Assembly: GCA_002389645.1 (NCBI GenBank)
Contig: DGQE01000031.1
Span: 283,152 to 347,151 of the forward strand
DNA length: 64,000 nt
Reading direction: 5' to 3'
Source of the DNA: Flavobacteriales bacterium UBA4422
Lineage (GTDB): Bacteria > Bacteroidota > Bacteroidia > Flavobacteriales_G > Salibacteraceae
A program made the translations under genes and the position numbers. Numbering within the stretch: position 1 is the first letter of the stretch; every line of letters starts with the position of its first letter. A model generated the notes under the pieces. That model had not been told where the DNA came from. It worked only from the letters and a program-made list of their open reading frames with translations, and did no database searches. Shown in pieces: positions 43,485 to 52,557 of this stretch.

Positions 43485-43514
43485 AAAGCCCGAACAATTG
43501 TTCGGGCTTTTTTT
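43485..43514 (+). terminator. Intrinsic terminator of siaB-siaC
   Basis: Perfect 26-base inverted repeat around AAAGCCCGAACAA/TTGTTCGGGCTTT followed by a T-run. Confidence 0.92.
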
Positions 43515-43533
43515 ATGCTCTTTTGCGACAGAT

Positions 43534-44946
43534 CTATTTACCTCTTCCCTGCAATACGATGAGCACCGTATAAATTAATATTTTAAAATCGACCATCAAG
43601 GACATGTTTTCAATGTACAGCACATCAAATTTTAGTCGTTCAATCATTTCGTCAACATTTTCAGCGTAGCCGTATTTTACTTGTCCCCATGATGTGATAC
43701 CGGGTCGCACATTTTGCAAGTGCTTATAATGAGGTGCTCTTTTTACAATTTGATCGATGAAGAATTGACGTTCTGGTCTCGGGCCAACCATGCTCATGTC
43801 TCCGATCAGCACATTATAAAATTGTGGTAATTCATCCATTCTGCTTCTTCGCAAGAATTTTCCGAAAGGTGTAATTCGTTTGTCATTTTCGCTTGAAAGA
43901 GCAGGGCCGTCTTGTTCGGCATTTTCATACATGGATCTGAACTTGTAGATCTGAAAAGGTTTTCCTTTCTTTCCTATGCGTTCGTGAGAGTAAATTATAC
44001 TTCCTTTTGAACCTAATTTAACTACGATGGCAATGACAAGAAAAAGAGGAAGCAGAAATATCAAACTAAAGAAGGATACAACAATATCAAAAATACGTTT
44101 GAAAGATTGCTGCCAAACGGGCATAATCTGCTGATTAATATCGATTAACGGAGCACCTAAAATGGACGACATCTTCACTTGTCCGCTTAAAATATCATAC
44201 ATCTTTGGTATAATCTTCACGTTGCTAACAAGTCCGTCAAGCGCATTCAGTATTTGACCAATCTTATCATGTTCATTCGATTCTAGGGCGATGATTACAT
44301 CTTCAATCTCATGCTCTTTGATTACCATTTCGATGTCGTTTACATGACCCAAGTGTGCTACCTTTCCGTGAAGAGCGTGATTTTTACCACCATTAATATG
44401 AACGAAACCCTTTATGAAAAAGCCTGAAGATTTTCGTTGACTTTCTAATTCTTCAAACAATTGTAGCGCGTTTTCATTGCTGCCAATTATCAATGTGTTG
44501 AAGCCTATTATTCTGTTGTGTATTCTGCGAGCAGTTATGCTTGATAGGGTGAATCGCCCGAGCTCAGTAAATATGAATTGGACGCCAAAAAGGATTCCGA
44601 AAGAGAAGTAGTAGCTTTTATAGCTGTCTATGAAGTCATCAAGAATAATAGTGAAGAAAAGAAAGATTGATCCAACTAAACTTATCGTAAAAGTCTGGGT
44701 GAATTCTTTAAGACGAGATCTTCGATAGGGAGTTCGATAAGAACCGATAATTGCATAGAGACTTAACCAAAACAATACAATAGCGATTAAACTAAGAACG
44801 AATTTTTGGTCGTAGATAATTAATGTATCACCAAAAACGCGAGATTCGATTACTAGTTTTCTGAAAGTGAAAACAGCAAAATACGCCAATGCAGCTGCTA
44901 AGGCATCGCTTAAGAGGTATTTAAATGCTTGTAGACGCTGATTCAA
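43534..44946 (-). CDS. Polyprenyl glycosylphosphotransferase (WbaP/WcaJ type)
   Basis: A 470-aa membrane enzyme that starts an exopolysaccharide or O-antigen unit by transferring sugar-1-phosphate to undecaprenyl phosphate. Four N-terminal helices, a Rossmann-like CoA-binding-type domain (about 155-280), then a re-entrant helix and catalytic domain with KFRSMYENAE, RRSRMDELPQFYNVLIGDMSMVGPRPE and VRPGITSWGQV. All PHPT signature motifs are present. Its start overlaps the stop of the upstream lipoprotein gene by 4 bases. Confidence 0.94.
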   Translation of the reverse strand: MNQRLQAFKYLLSDALAAALAYFAVFTFRKLVIESRVFGDTLIIYDQKFVLSLIAIVLFWLSLYAIIGSYRTPYRRSRLKEFTQTFTISLVGSIFLFFTIILDDFIDSYKSYYFSFGILFGVQFIFTELGRFTLSSITARRIHNRIIGFNTLIIGSNENALQLFEELESQRKSSGFFIKGFVHINGGKNHALHGKVAHLGHVNDIEMVIKEHEIEDVIIALESNEHDKIGQILNALDGLVSNVKIIPKMYDILSGQVKMSSILGAPLIDINQQIMPVWQQSFKRIFDIVVSFFSLIFLLPLFLVIAIVVKLGSKGSIIYSHERIGKKGKPFQIYKFRSMYENAEQDGPALSSENDKRITPFGKFLRRSRMDELPQFYNVLIGDMSMVGPRPERQFFIDQIVKRAPHYKHLQNVRPGITSWGQVKYGYAENVDEMIERLKFDVLYIENMSLMVDFKILIYTVLIVLQGRGK

Positions 44947-45854
44947 AGCTGGCTCATGATTTTGATGTTATCAATAAGAACCTTTCCGTTTTTAGGATCC
45001 GCTTCAGAAACTTGGGGCAGGAAATAAATATAACCAAACTGAAAATTGGTAGCTTGACTTAAAACCGAGGTCAGTGCGATGTAAGCTTTTCTCCATTTTA
45101 CTTCAGAGTCTTCTGAAGCTTTTAATGTAAGATAGTCTATTGTTTGTGCGCTCAAGGGACCATTATCAATGTGCAAGCCTACTATTAAGTCAAACTCGGT
45201 ATAGTAGTCCATTTCAAGATAAACGGCCTTTCCCTGAAGTGAGAACTCAATATTTTCGGATGTTCGGAAGCCAACAGCATTAATCGAATCAGTAATGTTC
45301 ACAATTCCAGAGCCGTTGCCTTCAAATACGATGTCAGTTTCAGTTGTGCGAAGAATTTCAGCATCGCTGCCAGTTATAGCACTCATTTCTATAAAACTAT
45401 CTTCGAAATCTTCAACGACATAGTACAAGTAACTTGATCCCTCATCACGATAGCTGATTTCAGGTTCGATATTTAAGATTTCTCCAGGTATTAAGTTCAC
45501 CTTGCTCTCATAGGCATCGTAAAAAAGGTAATTGTCTCTTAAGGTAGATACTGTAGATACTTTGATGCCCGGGCCTACGAGCAATTGATGCTCTCCTTCT
45601 TCTAAAATAGGGATATCAGCAGGAAGTTCAAATACCCCAATAATATTATCGTCAATATAAACCCAAGCATCTGTGATGTCGCTGGATAACGACCCTTCAT
45701 TAACATTTGGATTATCGACAATGTCAATCTTTTCGATGCGGATCCAAGCAGGGGTGGGTTCTGTTTTGTCAAATAAACTGCACGAGTTGAAACCAATAAG
45801 GGAAATCAAGAAAGCACACAGCACATTGACTTTTATATTCATCAATTTCTTCAA
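44943..45854 (-). CDS. Lipoprotein co-transcribed with the glycosylphosphotransferase
   Basis: A 303-aa lipoprotein with Cys25 in LIGFNSC. The body is beta-rich and acidic without a recognised domain; VEDFEDSFIEMSAITG and a concanavalin/jellyroll-like C-terminal part suggest a carbohydrate-binding fold, which is only an impression. It overlaps the glycosylphosphotransferase start by 4 bases and follows the Gfo/Idh/MocA oxidoreductase by 61 bases, so it could belong to a surface polysaccharide operon. Confidence 0.8.
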   Translation of the reverse strand: MKKLMNIKVNVLCAFLISLIGFNSCSLFDKTEPTPAWIRIEKIDIVDNPNVNEGSLSSDITDAWVYIDDNIIGVFELPADIPILEEGEHQLLVGPGIKVSTVSTLRDNYLFYDAYESKVNLIPGEILNIEPEISYRDEGSSYLYYVVEDFEDSFIEMSAITGSDAEILRTTETDIVFEGNGSGIVNITDSINAVGFRTSENIEFSLQGKAVYLEMDYYTEFDLIVGLHIDNGPLSAQTIDYLTLKASEDSEVKWRKAYIALTSVLSQATNFQFGYIYFLPQVSEADPKNGKVLIDNIKIMSQL

Positions 45855-45915
45855 TAGGGGTTCGGATGTAAGTATAACGTGTAATAACCGCTCTTAGTGC
45901 ACCCGGATCAAAAAA

Positions 45916-46911
45916 TTAGGCTGCGAAAATAGAATTCGAATAACTAAGTTGATCAAGAATTTGATTGGCAACTTGAATGGCTTGAAAACCATCTTCAATA
46001 GTCACTGCAGGTTTTGTGTCGTTTGCAATGCAATCAGCAAAAGCTGATAATTCCTCTAACAGTGCGTTAGCTGTTTGAATATCAGGGTTTTTAAAAGTGA
46101 GTTGTTTAGCTTCTTTACCATTTTCTGGATCGATGGTTATAGCAAAAGGGTTGTTTGGATCAACATCTTGAAGTCGCACCAACTCTGATTTTTTCTCAAG
46201 AAAATCTACAGATATATAGGCGTTTTTCTGAAAAAATCGAGATTTCCTCATGTTTTTCAAGGAGATTCGACTTGCGGTCAGGTTTGCCACACAACCATTA
46301 TCAAACTCAAGGCGTGCATTGCAAATGTCTGGTGTTTCGCTGATGACGGCAACACCGCTTGCACTGGTCCTCCTTAAATTGGCCTTAACTACACTCAATA
46401 CAATGTCTATATCATGAATCATTAGATCTAATACCACGGATACATCCGTACCTCGGGGATTGAATTGTGCTAGGCGATGTGTTTCAACGAACATCACATG
46501 GTCAAAATGATCTTTAACACTTGTAAATGCTGGATTGAATCGCTCAATGTGACCGACTTGAACCTTCACTTTTGCCTCGTGGGCCAGATCAACCAGCTTT
46601 TTGGCTTCATCAACTGTATGCGTAACGGGCTTTTCAATGAAAATGTGTTTCCCATTGCGTAATGCATAAGTGGCACATTCATAATGTGAAAGAGTTGGAG
46701 TAACAATACACACTGCATCAGAAGCATCTACCAAAGCTTCCATTGAGCTGAAAGAAGGAATGTTGAATTGATTTTTTGCTTCAGACTCTTTTTCTGGCTC
46801 TGGATCGTAAAATCCAGTCACCTCAAATTGATCTTTAAGGTCTAATGAAAGCTTGATATGGATTTTGCCTAAATGGCCAGCGCCCAATATGCCTAGTCGG
46901 ATTTTATTCAT
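45916..46911 (-). CDS. Gfo/Idh/MocA-family NAD(P)-dependent oxidoreductase
   Basis: A 331-aa cytoplasmic oxidoreductase: Rossmann motif LGILGAGHLGKIH at residues 6-18, the EKPVTHT motif near 95 and the catalytic-domain region VLDLMIHDIDIVLS. Members oxidise or isomerise sugars and inositols. Linkage to a polyprenyl glycosylphosphotransferase suggests nucleotide-sugar or envelope metabolism, but the substrate is unknown. It is divergent from pcm with about 100 bases between starts. Confidence 0.9.
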   Translation of the reverse strand: MNKIRLGILGAGHLGKIHIKLSLDLKDQFEVTGFYDPEPEKESEAKNQFNIPSFSSMEALVDASDAVCIVTPTLSHYECATYALRNGKHIFIEKPVTHTVDEAKKLVDLAHEAKVKVQVGHIERFNPAFTSVKDHFDHVMFVETHRLAQFNPRGTDVSVVLDLMIHDIDIVLSVVKANLRRTSASGVAVISETPDICNARLEFDNGCVANLTASRISLKNMRKSRFFQKNAYISVDFLEKKSELVRLQDVDPNNPFAITIDPENGKEAKQLTFKNPDIQTANALLEELSAFADCIANDTKPAVTIEDGFQAIQVANQILDQLSYSNSIFAA

Positions 46912-47010
46912 AAGATTAGCACAAAGGTCTTTTCAAATATTGAGTTGTCGATAAACAATCGAACATTCGTTTAACATTCCATTGTCGAAATAGATAATTT
47001 CGAAGCCACA

Positions 47011-47667
47011 ATGATAGATACGCTAAAACACAAAGGAATGAGGAAGAAGCTCGTTGATGAGCTTCGGCAAAAAGGTATTGAGAATGAGGCTGTTTTAGAG
47101 GCGATGATGGATATTCCGAGGCATCTCTTCTTTTTTGATACCGCGTTTTTGCATATGGCATATGTTGATAAGGCTTTTCCTATAGGATCAGGACAAACTA
47201 TATCTCAGCCTTATACCGTTGCTTTTCAAACGAGTCTTTTAAACCCAAAGAAAAGAGAGAAAATTTTAGAAATAGGCACAGGCAGTGGATATCAAACTGC
47301 TGTGCTGGCAAAACTTGGGATGAAAATATTCACCATAGAGCGACAGCATGCTCTTCATCTTAAAAGTCAATCCTTGTTAGAAGAAATGGGTTGTAAAGCA
47401 CGCTGTTTTTATGGAGATGGATATGCCGGTAAGGCTGCCTTTGGCCCGTTTGATAAAATATTGGTTACTTGCGGAGCTCCTCATGTCCCTGAAGATTTAA
47501 AAGCTCAGCTTAAAGTAGGAGGAAGGATGGTTATTCCTGTTGGCGAGTTTAATGGTGTTCAAAATATGACGACATTGGATAAAGTGAGTGATACTGAATA
47601 CAAAGTTTCGAACCACGGAGATTTCCAGTTTGTTCCTATGTTAGAAAGAACCGATACGGGTGATTAA
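47011..47667 (+). CDS. pcm: Protein-L-isoaspartate O-methyltransferase
   Basis: Repairs isoaspartyl damage by carboxyl methylation. 218 aa. FPIGSGQTISQPYTVAFQ is the isoaspartate-binding signature and ILEIGTGSGYQTAVLA the SAM motif; VGGRMVIPVGE closes the core. It is followed within 45 bases by an outer-membrane protein gene. Confidence 0.96.
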   Translation: MIDTLKHKGMRKKLVDELRQKGIENEAVLEAMMDIPRHLFFFDTAFLHMAYVDKAFPIGSGQTISQPYTVAFQTSLLNPKKREKILEIGTGSGYQTAVLAKLGMKIFTIERQHALHLKSQSLLEEMGCKARCFYGDGYAGKAAFGPFDKILVTCGAPHVPEDLKAQLKVGGRMVIPVGEFNGVQNMTTLDKVSDTEYKVSNHGDFQFVPMLERTDTGD

Positions 47668-47712
47668 AATAAATCTATGATTGATTCGTTTTTGAATCTT
47701 AAATCTGACTCT

Positions 47713-48465
47713 ATGAAAAAGCTATTAAGCATTGTGTTGATCTCATTTTACTGCTTGGGTGCTGCAAATGCTCAAGAAGAAAATGATTCTACTAGTAGGT
47801 ATTTCCCAGAAAACAAAGACTTTGGGGTGACACTCAATGTTTCAGGATTGATTAATTCGATAACAGTATTGCCGAATCAGGATCTACTGAATTCTAATTC
47901 ACTGTTATTGAGGTATAAGCAAAGCGAAAGAATAACCTATCGTTTAGGAATTGCCCCAAACATCTTCCGTTTTAATGAGCAGCGTACCGACAGTTTGGGG
48001 AAGGATTTGGTTGAGTTTGATTCAACAGCATCGCAATCAATGATATCGTTTAGACCAGGAGTGGAGTTTCACCTTAACGGAACAAAAAGGTTAGATCCAT
48101 ACGTGGCTGTTGATGCAGAATTTGGAGTAATTGGAAAGAATAACATAGGTAGTACTTCAAATGTTACGGATACTACAGGAACATCTCGAGTTGTTAGAAC
48201 AATCACGGAAGATGGTGGCTTTGTATTAGGGGCCAGAGCAACACTAGGGATGAACTATTTCATTGCTCCTAAACTATTTTTTGGTCTTGAATATGGACTG
48301 GGGTTGAGTAACATCGTTTCTGGAGGTGATAGGCAAGAGGTAGTGCAGTTTGAGCCAGTAAGCGGGTCGAATACCATAACGCGTGATTTGAGCTCAACGC
48401 GCACGTCTAACTTGATTTTTTATGTAGACCCAACAGTTCAGATAACATTTGGTTACTTCTTCTAA
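47713..48465 (+). CDS. Outer-membrane beta-barrel protein
   Basis: About 250 aa from ATG 47713, giving a leader MKKLLSIVLISFYCLGAANA-Q. The remainder alternates polar and hydrophobic residues in barrel fashion (VTLNVSGLINSITVLPN, GMNYFIAPKLFFGLEYGLG) and ends in an aromatic pair (FGYFF), typical of an OmpA/PorT-like barrel. The function is unknown. The downstream lipoprotein starts immediately after its stop, suggesting a barrel-lipoprotein pair. Confidence 0.82.
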   Translation: MKKLLSIVLISFYCLGAANAQEENDSTSRYFPENKDFGVTLNVSGLINSITVLPNQDLLNSNSLLLRYKQSERITYRLGIAPNIFRFNEQRTDSLGKDLVEFDSTASQSMISFRPGVEFHLNGTKRLDPYVAVDAEFGVIGKNNIGSTSNVTDTTGTSRVVRTITEDGGFVLGARATLGMNYFIAPKLFFGLEYGLGLSNIVSGGDRQEVVQFEPVSGSNTITRDLSSTRTSNLIFYVDPTVQITFGYFF

Positions 48466-49080
48466 ATGAAAAGTTGGCTTTTATATGTTTTTGTTGCTGC
48501 AATGATTCTGCCTGTGTCCTGCAAGAAAGGGGATAACGATCCAATCTTAAGTCTGCGCACAAGAAAGAATCGGTTGACAGGGACTTGGAATGTGGAGTCG
48601 TATGAGTTTACCTCAACTTTCGGTGATGTGAGAGCAATACGCTATGATCTTGATGATGGACTGACATATTCATTAGAAGATAGTAGTTCTTATTCAAGGG
48701 GCTTTACTTGGGAATTGTCATTTGAAGGGGATGGGTTGTACACTTCCAGAAAGAAGGAAGATTTTCCTTTAGATAGTATTACTGAGGATGAGGCTTACTC
48801 GCTTAATTCTTTGGAAAAAGGTGTTTGGGAGTTTACAGGAGGGAATGAATCTCCGTCAAAATCTAAACTAGTGTTATTCGCTGAAGAAATAAGTTCTACT
48901 CGAACAGATCAGGGTTCAAATATTGATATTACTGTTACCAGCAATACTACGGAGGCTTTTGTTTACGATATCGATCGATTGACAAATAAGGAGTTGTGGT
49001 TAAAATATGAAGTTACTCAAACAAGTGCCTTTGAAGAGAATGTAGAAACGCTCGAATTGAAATTTGTGAAGGCAGATTAG
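48466..49080 (+). CDS. Lipocalin-like lipoprotein
   Basis: A 204-aa lipoprotein (MKSWLLYVFVAAMILPVSC, Cys19). The RLTGTWNVESYEF start of the mature part is typical of lipocalin-like Bacteroidota lipoproteins, followed by beta strands. It starts directly after the stop of the barrel gene and overlaps the smpB 3' end by 4 bases in convergent orientation. Ligand unknown. Confidence 0.82.
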   Translation: MKSWLLYVFVAAMILPVSCKKGDNDPILSLRTRKNRLTGTWNVESYEFTSTFGDVRAIRYDLDDGLTYSLEDSSSYSRGFTWELSFEGDGLYTSRKKEDFPLDSITEDEAYSLNSLEKGVWEFTGGNESPSKSKLVLFAEEISSTRTDQGSNIDITVTSNTTEAFVYDIDRLTNKELWLKYEVTQTSAFEENVETLELKFVKAD

Positions 49081-49529
49081 AAGGACTTTTTCAATCTATC
49101 TAATTGACGTTTGGTGTCCTTGTCCTTTATACTGTCTCTTTTATCGTGTGTTTTCTTTCCTTGTGCCAATGTTATCTTGAGCTTTGCCAACCCTTTTTCG
49201 TTAATGAAAAGGGCTGTAGGAACGATGGTCAAACCTTTTTCGTTCACTTTCTTCTGCCACTTCTTCAATTCTTGCGCGCCTAAAAGCAACTTGCGTTGAC
49301 GTTTTGGTTCGTGATTAGCGTAGGTTCCAAATTTGTATTCCGCGATGTTCATATTGATCACCCAGAGCTCATGTCCAATAAATTGACAAAAGGCCTCATT
49401 GATGCTTGCTTGTCCTTCTCTGATGCTTTTTATCTCCGTTCCTTTTAGCATGATGCCAGCAATGACATCTTCGAGCAATTCAAACTCAAATTTTGCCTTT
49501 CTGTTTTTTATGTAGATGTCGTGCTTCAT
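49077..49529 (-). CDS. smpB: SsrA-binding protein SmpB
   Basis: Partner of tmRNA in rescuing stalled ribosomes. 150 aa. RKAKFEFELLEDVIAGIMLKGTEIKSIR, NEAFCQFIGHELWVINMNIAEY and the basic C-terminal tail (TLAQGKKTHDKRDSIKDKD) are diagnostic. The tmRNA gene itself is not in the window. The start ATG at 49529 gives the conserved MKHDIYIKNRKA. Confidence 0.97.
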   Translation of the reverse strand: MKHDIYIKNRKAKFEFELLEDVIAGIMLKGTEIKSIREGQASINEAFCQFIGHELWVINMNIAEYKFGTYANHEPKRQRKLLLGAQELKKWQKKVNEKGLTIVPTALFINEKGLAKLKITLAQGKKTHDKRDSIKDKDTKRQLDRLKKSF

Positions 49530-49659
49530 GCTTCATGCAAAGCTTGTAAAAATTTAGCTCTGCTCAGTTTTACTTTAAGTTGATGTGCCCCAACGAAATA
49601 AGGTTTGCTTACGTCTACATTGGTAGGTTATTTATCTTAAGGTATGGTTTAATTAAATT

Positions 49660-49693
49660 CAAGCCCTGTTTATCGAAGCAGGGCTTGTTTTTT
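49660..49693 (+). terminator. Orphan plus-strand intrinsic terminator
   Basis: A 9-bp perfect stem CAAGCCCTG/CAGGGCTTG with a 10-base loop and a T6 run. It points along the plus strand, where no gene ends in the preceding 580 bases, so it may end a small RNA. Confidence 0.7.
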
Positions 49694-49696
49694 GTC

Positions 49697-49728
49697 AAAA
49701 AAAAACCTCTTCGAAATCGAAGAGGTTT
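49697..49728 (-). terminator. Intrinsic terminator of tRNA-Lys
   Basis: An 11-bp perfect stem with an ATTT loop and, on the minus strand, nine T immediately after; directly downstream of the tRNA. Confidence 0.92.
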
Positions 49729-49731
49729 GTG

Positions 49732-49804
49732 TGACCCGGCTGGGGCTCGAACCCAGGACCCATACATTAAAAGTGTATTGCTCTACCAACTGAGCTACCG
49801 AGTC
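49732..49804 (-). tRNA. tRNA-Lys (TTT)
   Basis: A 73-base cloverleaf on the minus strand: acceptor GACTCGG/CCGGGTC with one G-U pair, D-arm GCTC...GAGC, anticodon stem ATACA/TGTAT with loop CTTTTAA (anticodon TTT), T-arm CTGGG/CCCAG with TTCGAGC and discriminator A. The 3' CCA is not encoded. Confidence 0.96.
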
Positions 49805-49883
49805 CCTTTTTTGAAGGGGTGCAAATATAGAAGCATCTTTTACGAAATCAAATGCTTTTGTAATTATTTGCGTTAACCATGTT

Positions 49884-51380
49884 TTAGCGTGGATTATTCC
49901 AAAAGTCAAGCGCTCTGCTGCCCACTGAATTCATCTGGGTTCCATTTAAATTATTGTAGTCAATAACTTCACCTGAACTTGATAATGGTTCATCATTTCC
50001 AGAAGGAGATATCATTGGAGTGGAAAGTTGCAGGTACCATGAATAATCGACTTGTTCTCCCGGAACATTAGAATGAAGGAGAACATAATCGTTGGTTACT
50101 AAACTAGGGTCATAGAATACAAATTTTGCATTCGACTTACTTGGTGTTTTGTAGAAATGCCATATTTCATATGGAGATGCATTTGGTTCTCGGTTTTGAA
50201 TAACCCGGGTATCTGGTTTTCCATATTTTAAGTATACTCGACCTCTATCAGTTGCACATGCATGCCTTCGTTTATTTCCTAAACCAAATTCCTCTTCTAC
50301 ATAAGCTATCCGTTTCTCATACTTTTTCCAACTAGACCCGGGGTCAACGATGTTTCGTTCTCTCCAAAAAGTGTAAAAGAATCGTCTCAATTCAGTAGTA
50401 TCACCTTGTTCCCAATTCTTGTCTATATAGTTTTCTTCATATATGCTAGCTGTGTAGCGCATGCAGTATAGCATGTTTCTTAACGAGTCTTCGCTGTGAA
50501 TGCGGCCTGCAAAGGTCGAGCTTATCTGAAAATCATCTAAGGAATCAGATGAAGGGACAAGACTATGGCGCTGCACTAAACTTGACTTAGAGGCAATCAC
50601 CGCATTGTTCCTGTCTCGAGCCTCTATGCGCACCAAATAATTACCTGTTTTTAAGTTCTCAATATTCCATTGGTGTATGATCGGCTGCACTTCGTTTCCT
50701 TTAAACCTTTTCATTGCGCGAAACTCACTCAGCGCCTCATCTGTTTTCGGATCAATTATATCGAATAGCACTAAGTAGTCATTTGCCCCTCCAAGTGCAA
50801 TTTCGGACTGGTATAGTTCAGCGTAAATGGATGCTGTGTTGTCGTTGGGGCCGTGGTATCCAGAAATTTTAGGAATCATATCGAAGTTGCCTCTCGAATA
50901 AGATGATGTTTTCCCTTGGTTCTGATAAATAGTATCGAGGTAAACGATGTCACTAAAAAAGACAGACTCAGAGGCCTCTGTCACAGTAATGTTTTGGACA
51001 ATCATACCACTGTCTTTTGGGTTGTTGATGTCACGTAGCTTGATAGATAGTTTGTAATTGTTTGGGCCTAAGGGAAACCGTTGAACATCCAAAAAGTCGA
51101 CAATGGCATTGATAGAGTCCGTTACAAATGGACTTTTAATAATATTCTTGGAGTAGTTTGCTACTTTTCCCTGGCTCTCAAAGATGTACGTTAGCTCCAC
51201 CTTTGCTTGGTAACCTCTGGCTGCATTTTTAAACTCTAGAGATGAAGCGTTGAAGAGCATGTGTGTTTCAACGTAAGCTCCACCTTCGGGTGTGTGAAAT
51301 ACCGAATGATTAAAATATGCGTCAATGCTGAACCCTCTCAATGCTGCAGCAATTAAGAGAAGAGTAACGAAATACTTCAT
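49884..51380 (-). CDS. GWxTD domain protein
   Basis: About 498 aa from ATG 51380, which gives the leader MKYFVTLLLIAAALRGFS. The N-terminal region is beta-rich (residues 20-270); the C-terminal GWxTD-type domain follows (RRFFYTFWRERN, DRGRVYLKYGKPD, YEIWHFYK). The domain is common in Bacteroidota exported proteins of unknown function. The longer in-frame start at 51410 weakens the leader. The tRNA-Lys gene lies downstream on the same strand. Confidence 0.87.
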   Translation of the reverse strand: MKYFVTLLLIAAALRGFSIDAYFNHSVFHTPEGGAYVETHMLFNASSLEFKNAARGYQAKVELTYIFESQGKVANYSKNIIKSPFVTDSINAIVDFLDVQRFPLGPNNYKLSIKLRDINNPKDSGMIVQNITVTEASESVFFSDIVYLDTIYQNQGKTSSYSRGNFDMIPKISGYHGPNDNTASIYAELYQSEIALGGANDYLVLFDIIDPKTDEALSEFRAMKRFKGNEVQPIIHQWNIENLKTGNYLVRIEARDRNNAVIASKSSLVQRHSLVPSSDSLDDFQISSTFAGRIHSEDSLRNMLYCMRYTASIYEENYIDKNWEQGDTTELRRFFYTFWRERNIVDPGSSWKKYEKRIAYVEEEFGLGNKRRHACATDRGRVYLKYGKPDTRVIQNREPNASPYEIWHFYKTPSKSNAKFVFYDPSLVTNDYVLLHSNVPGEQVDYSWYLQLSTPMISPSGNDEPLSSSGEVIDYNNLNGTQMNSVGSRALDFWNNPR

Positions 51381-51466
51381 GCAAATTATTTTTTCAAAGC
51401 TACAATGCACAACTTAATCTCCTACTGAGATTGAGTTTGTGGTAGGGAATTGTTTGTTGGAAGAGG

Positions 51467-51844
51467 CTATAGGGCAGCGATACAGCTTATTTCAACATTC
51501 ACGTTTTTAGGAAGGGTTTTAACTGCTACGGTTTCTCTAGCCGGTGGATTCGAAGTAAAGTGTTTCCCGTAAACTTCATTCACTTCGCTAAAATTATTCA
51601 TGTCGCTCAAGAATATCGAGCATTTGAGTACATGCTGAAAAGACATGTTGGCCGCTTTTAAAACTTCACCTAAGTTTTTCATTACCAGCTCAGTTTCAGC
51701 TTCTATGGAGGATAACTCCAATTCACCGCTCTTTGGGTCCAAAGCAATTTGCCCACTTACATATAATGTGTTGCCTTTTAAAACTGCTTGAGAATAAGGG
51801 CCGATTGGAGCCGGAGCGCTGCTGCTATTAATGATTTGTTTCAT
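51467..51844 (-). CDS. ridA: RidA-family enamine/imine deaminase
   Basis: Removes reactive enamine and imine intermediates such as 2-aminoacrylate. 125 aa. IGPYSQAV, LYVSGQIALDP, the conserved Arg103 in PPARETVAV and a C-terminal VEISCIA with Glu118 or nearby match the active RidA group. Monocistronic and divergent from pabA/trpG. Confidence 0.95.
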   Translation of the reverse strand: MKQIINSSSAPAPIGPYSQAVLKGNTLYVSGQIALDPKSGELELSSIEAETELVMKNLGEVLKAANMSFQHVLKCSIFLSDMNNFSEVNEVYGKHFTSNPPARETVAVKTLPKNVNVEISCIAAL

Positions 51845-51908
51845 TGGTAATTAATGAATTAGAAATGTCAGGGTGGTTAGTAAGCTTCAAATATAGATTT
51901 TTGCTACC

Positions 51909-52499
51909 GTGTTAAAAGCCAATAAAATTCGCGTTCTAGTAATAGATAACTACGATTCTTTCACCTATAACTTAGTTCATTTGGTGGAGCAGATTGTTGG
52001 GGAATGTGTTGTGGTAAGAAATGATGCGTTTGATTTACGAGAAGCTGATGTTTTTTCGCACATCATTATTGGTCCTGGTCCTGGTTTGCCTGATGAATCA
52101 GGGATGGTTTTGGAGTTGATTGAGCGCTATTCTGAAACTAAAAGCATTCTGGGTATTTGTTTAGGTATGCAAGCTTTGCTTTTGTCTGACGGAGCAACGA
52201 TGGTCAATCTTAACAGTGTAAAACACGGAGCTCAAGATTCAATATTTATTGAGCCAGATTCAAAGATTTTTGCGAGTATTCCTGAACAGATAACCGTTGG
52301 CCGATATCATAGTTGGGCATTCAAATCAGAAGTTATTACCGAAAATTATCGTGTTACTGCGCTGTCAGATGATGGTCTTGTAATGGCTGCGGAGCATAAA
52401 ACACTTCGCTTGTTCGGGCTTCAATTTCATCCCGAAAGCATCATGACGGAACATGGCTTGAGGATGATTCGTAATTGGGTAGATGCTGATTATAATTAG
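51909..52499 (+). CDS. pabA: Glutamine amidotransferase subunit of aminodeoxychorismate/anthranilate synthase
   Basis: Provides ammonia from glutamine for p-aminobenzoate or anthranilate synthesis. 196 aa. Catalytic Cys84 (LGICLGMQAL), His174 and Glu176 (LQFHPES), plus DNYDSFTYNLVH and GPGPGLP, are intact. The start is GTG at 51909. No trpE or pabB gene is adjacent, so an assignment as PabA, TrpG or an enzyme serving both is open; a lone copy favours the PabA or amphibolic role. Confidence 0.86.
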   Translation: MLKANKIRVLVIDNYDSFTYNLVHLVEQIVGECVVVRNDAFDLREADVFSHIIIGPGPGLPDESGMVLELIERYSETKSILGICLGMQALLLSDGATMVNLNSVKHGAQDSIFIEPDSKIFASIPEQITVGRYHSWAFKSEVITENYRVTALSDDGLVMAAEHKTLRLFGLQFHPESIMTEHGLRMIRNWVDADYN

Positions 52500-52557
52500 T
52501 TTAATCAATGGGTGAGTTGATTGAATTTAAGAATCTGGTAATGATTTATTTGTGAGT

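Noticed and set aside
49580..49876. 98-aa plus-strand ORF overlapping the tRNA
   Set aside because: It runs through two terminator stems and the tRNA-Lys in antisense; no coding character.
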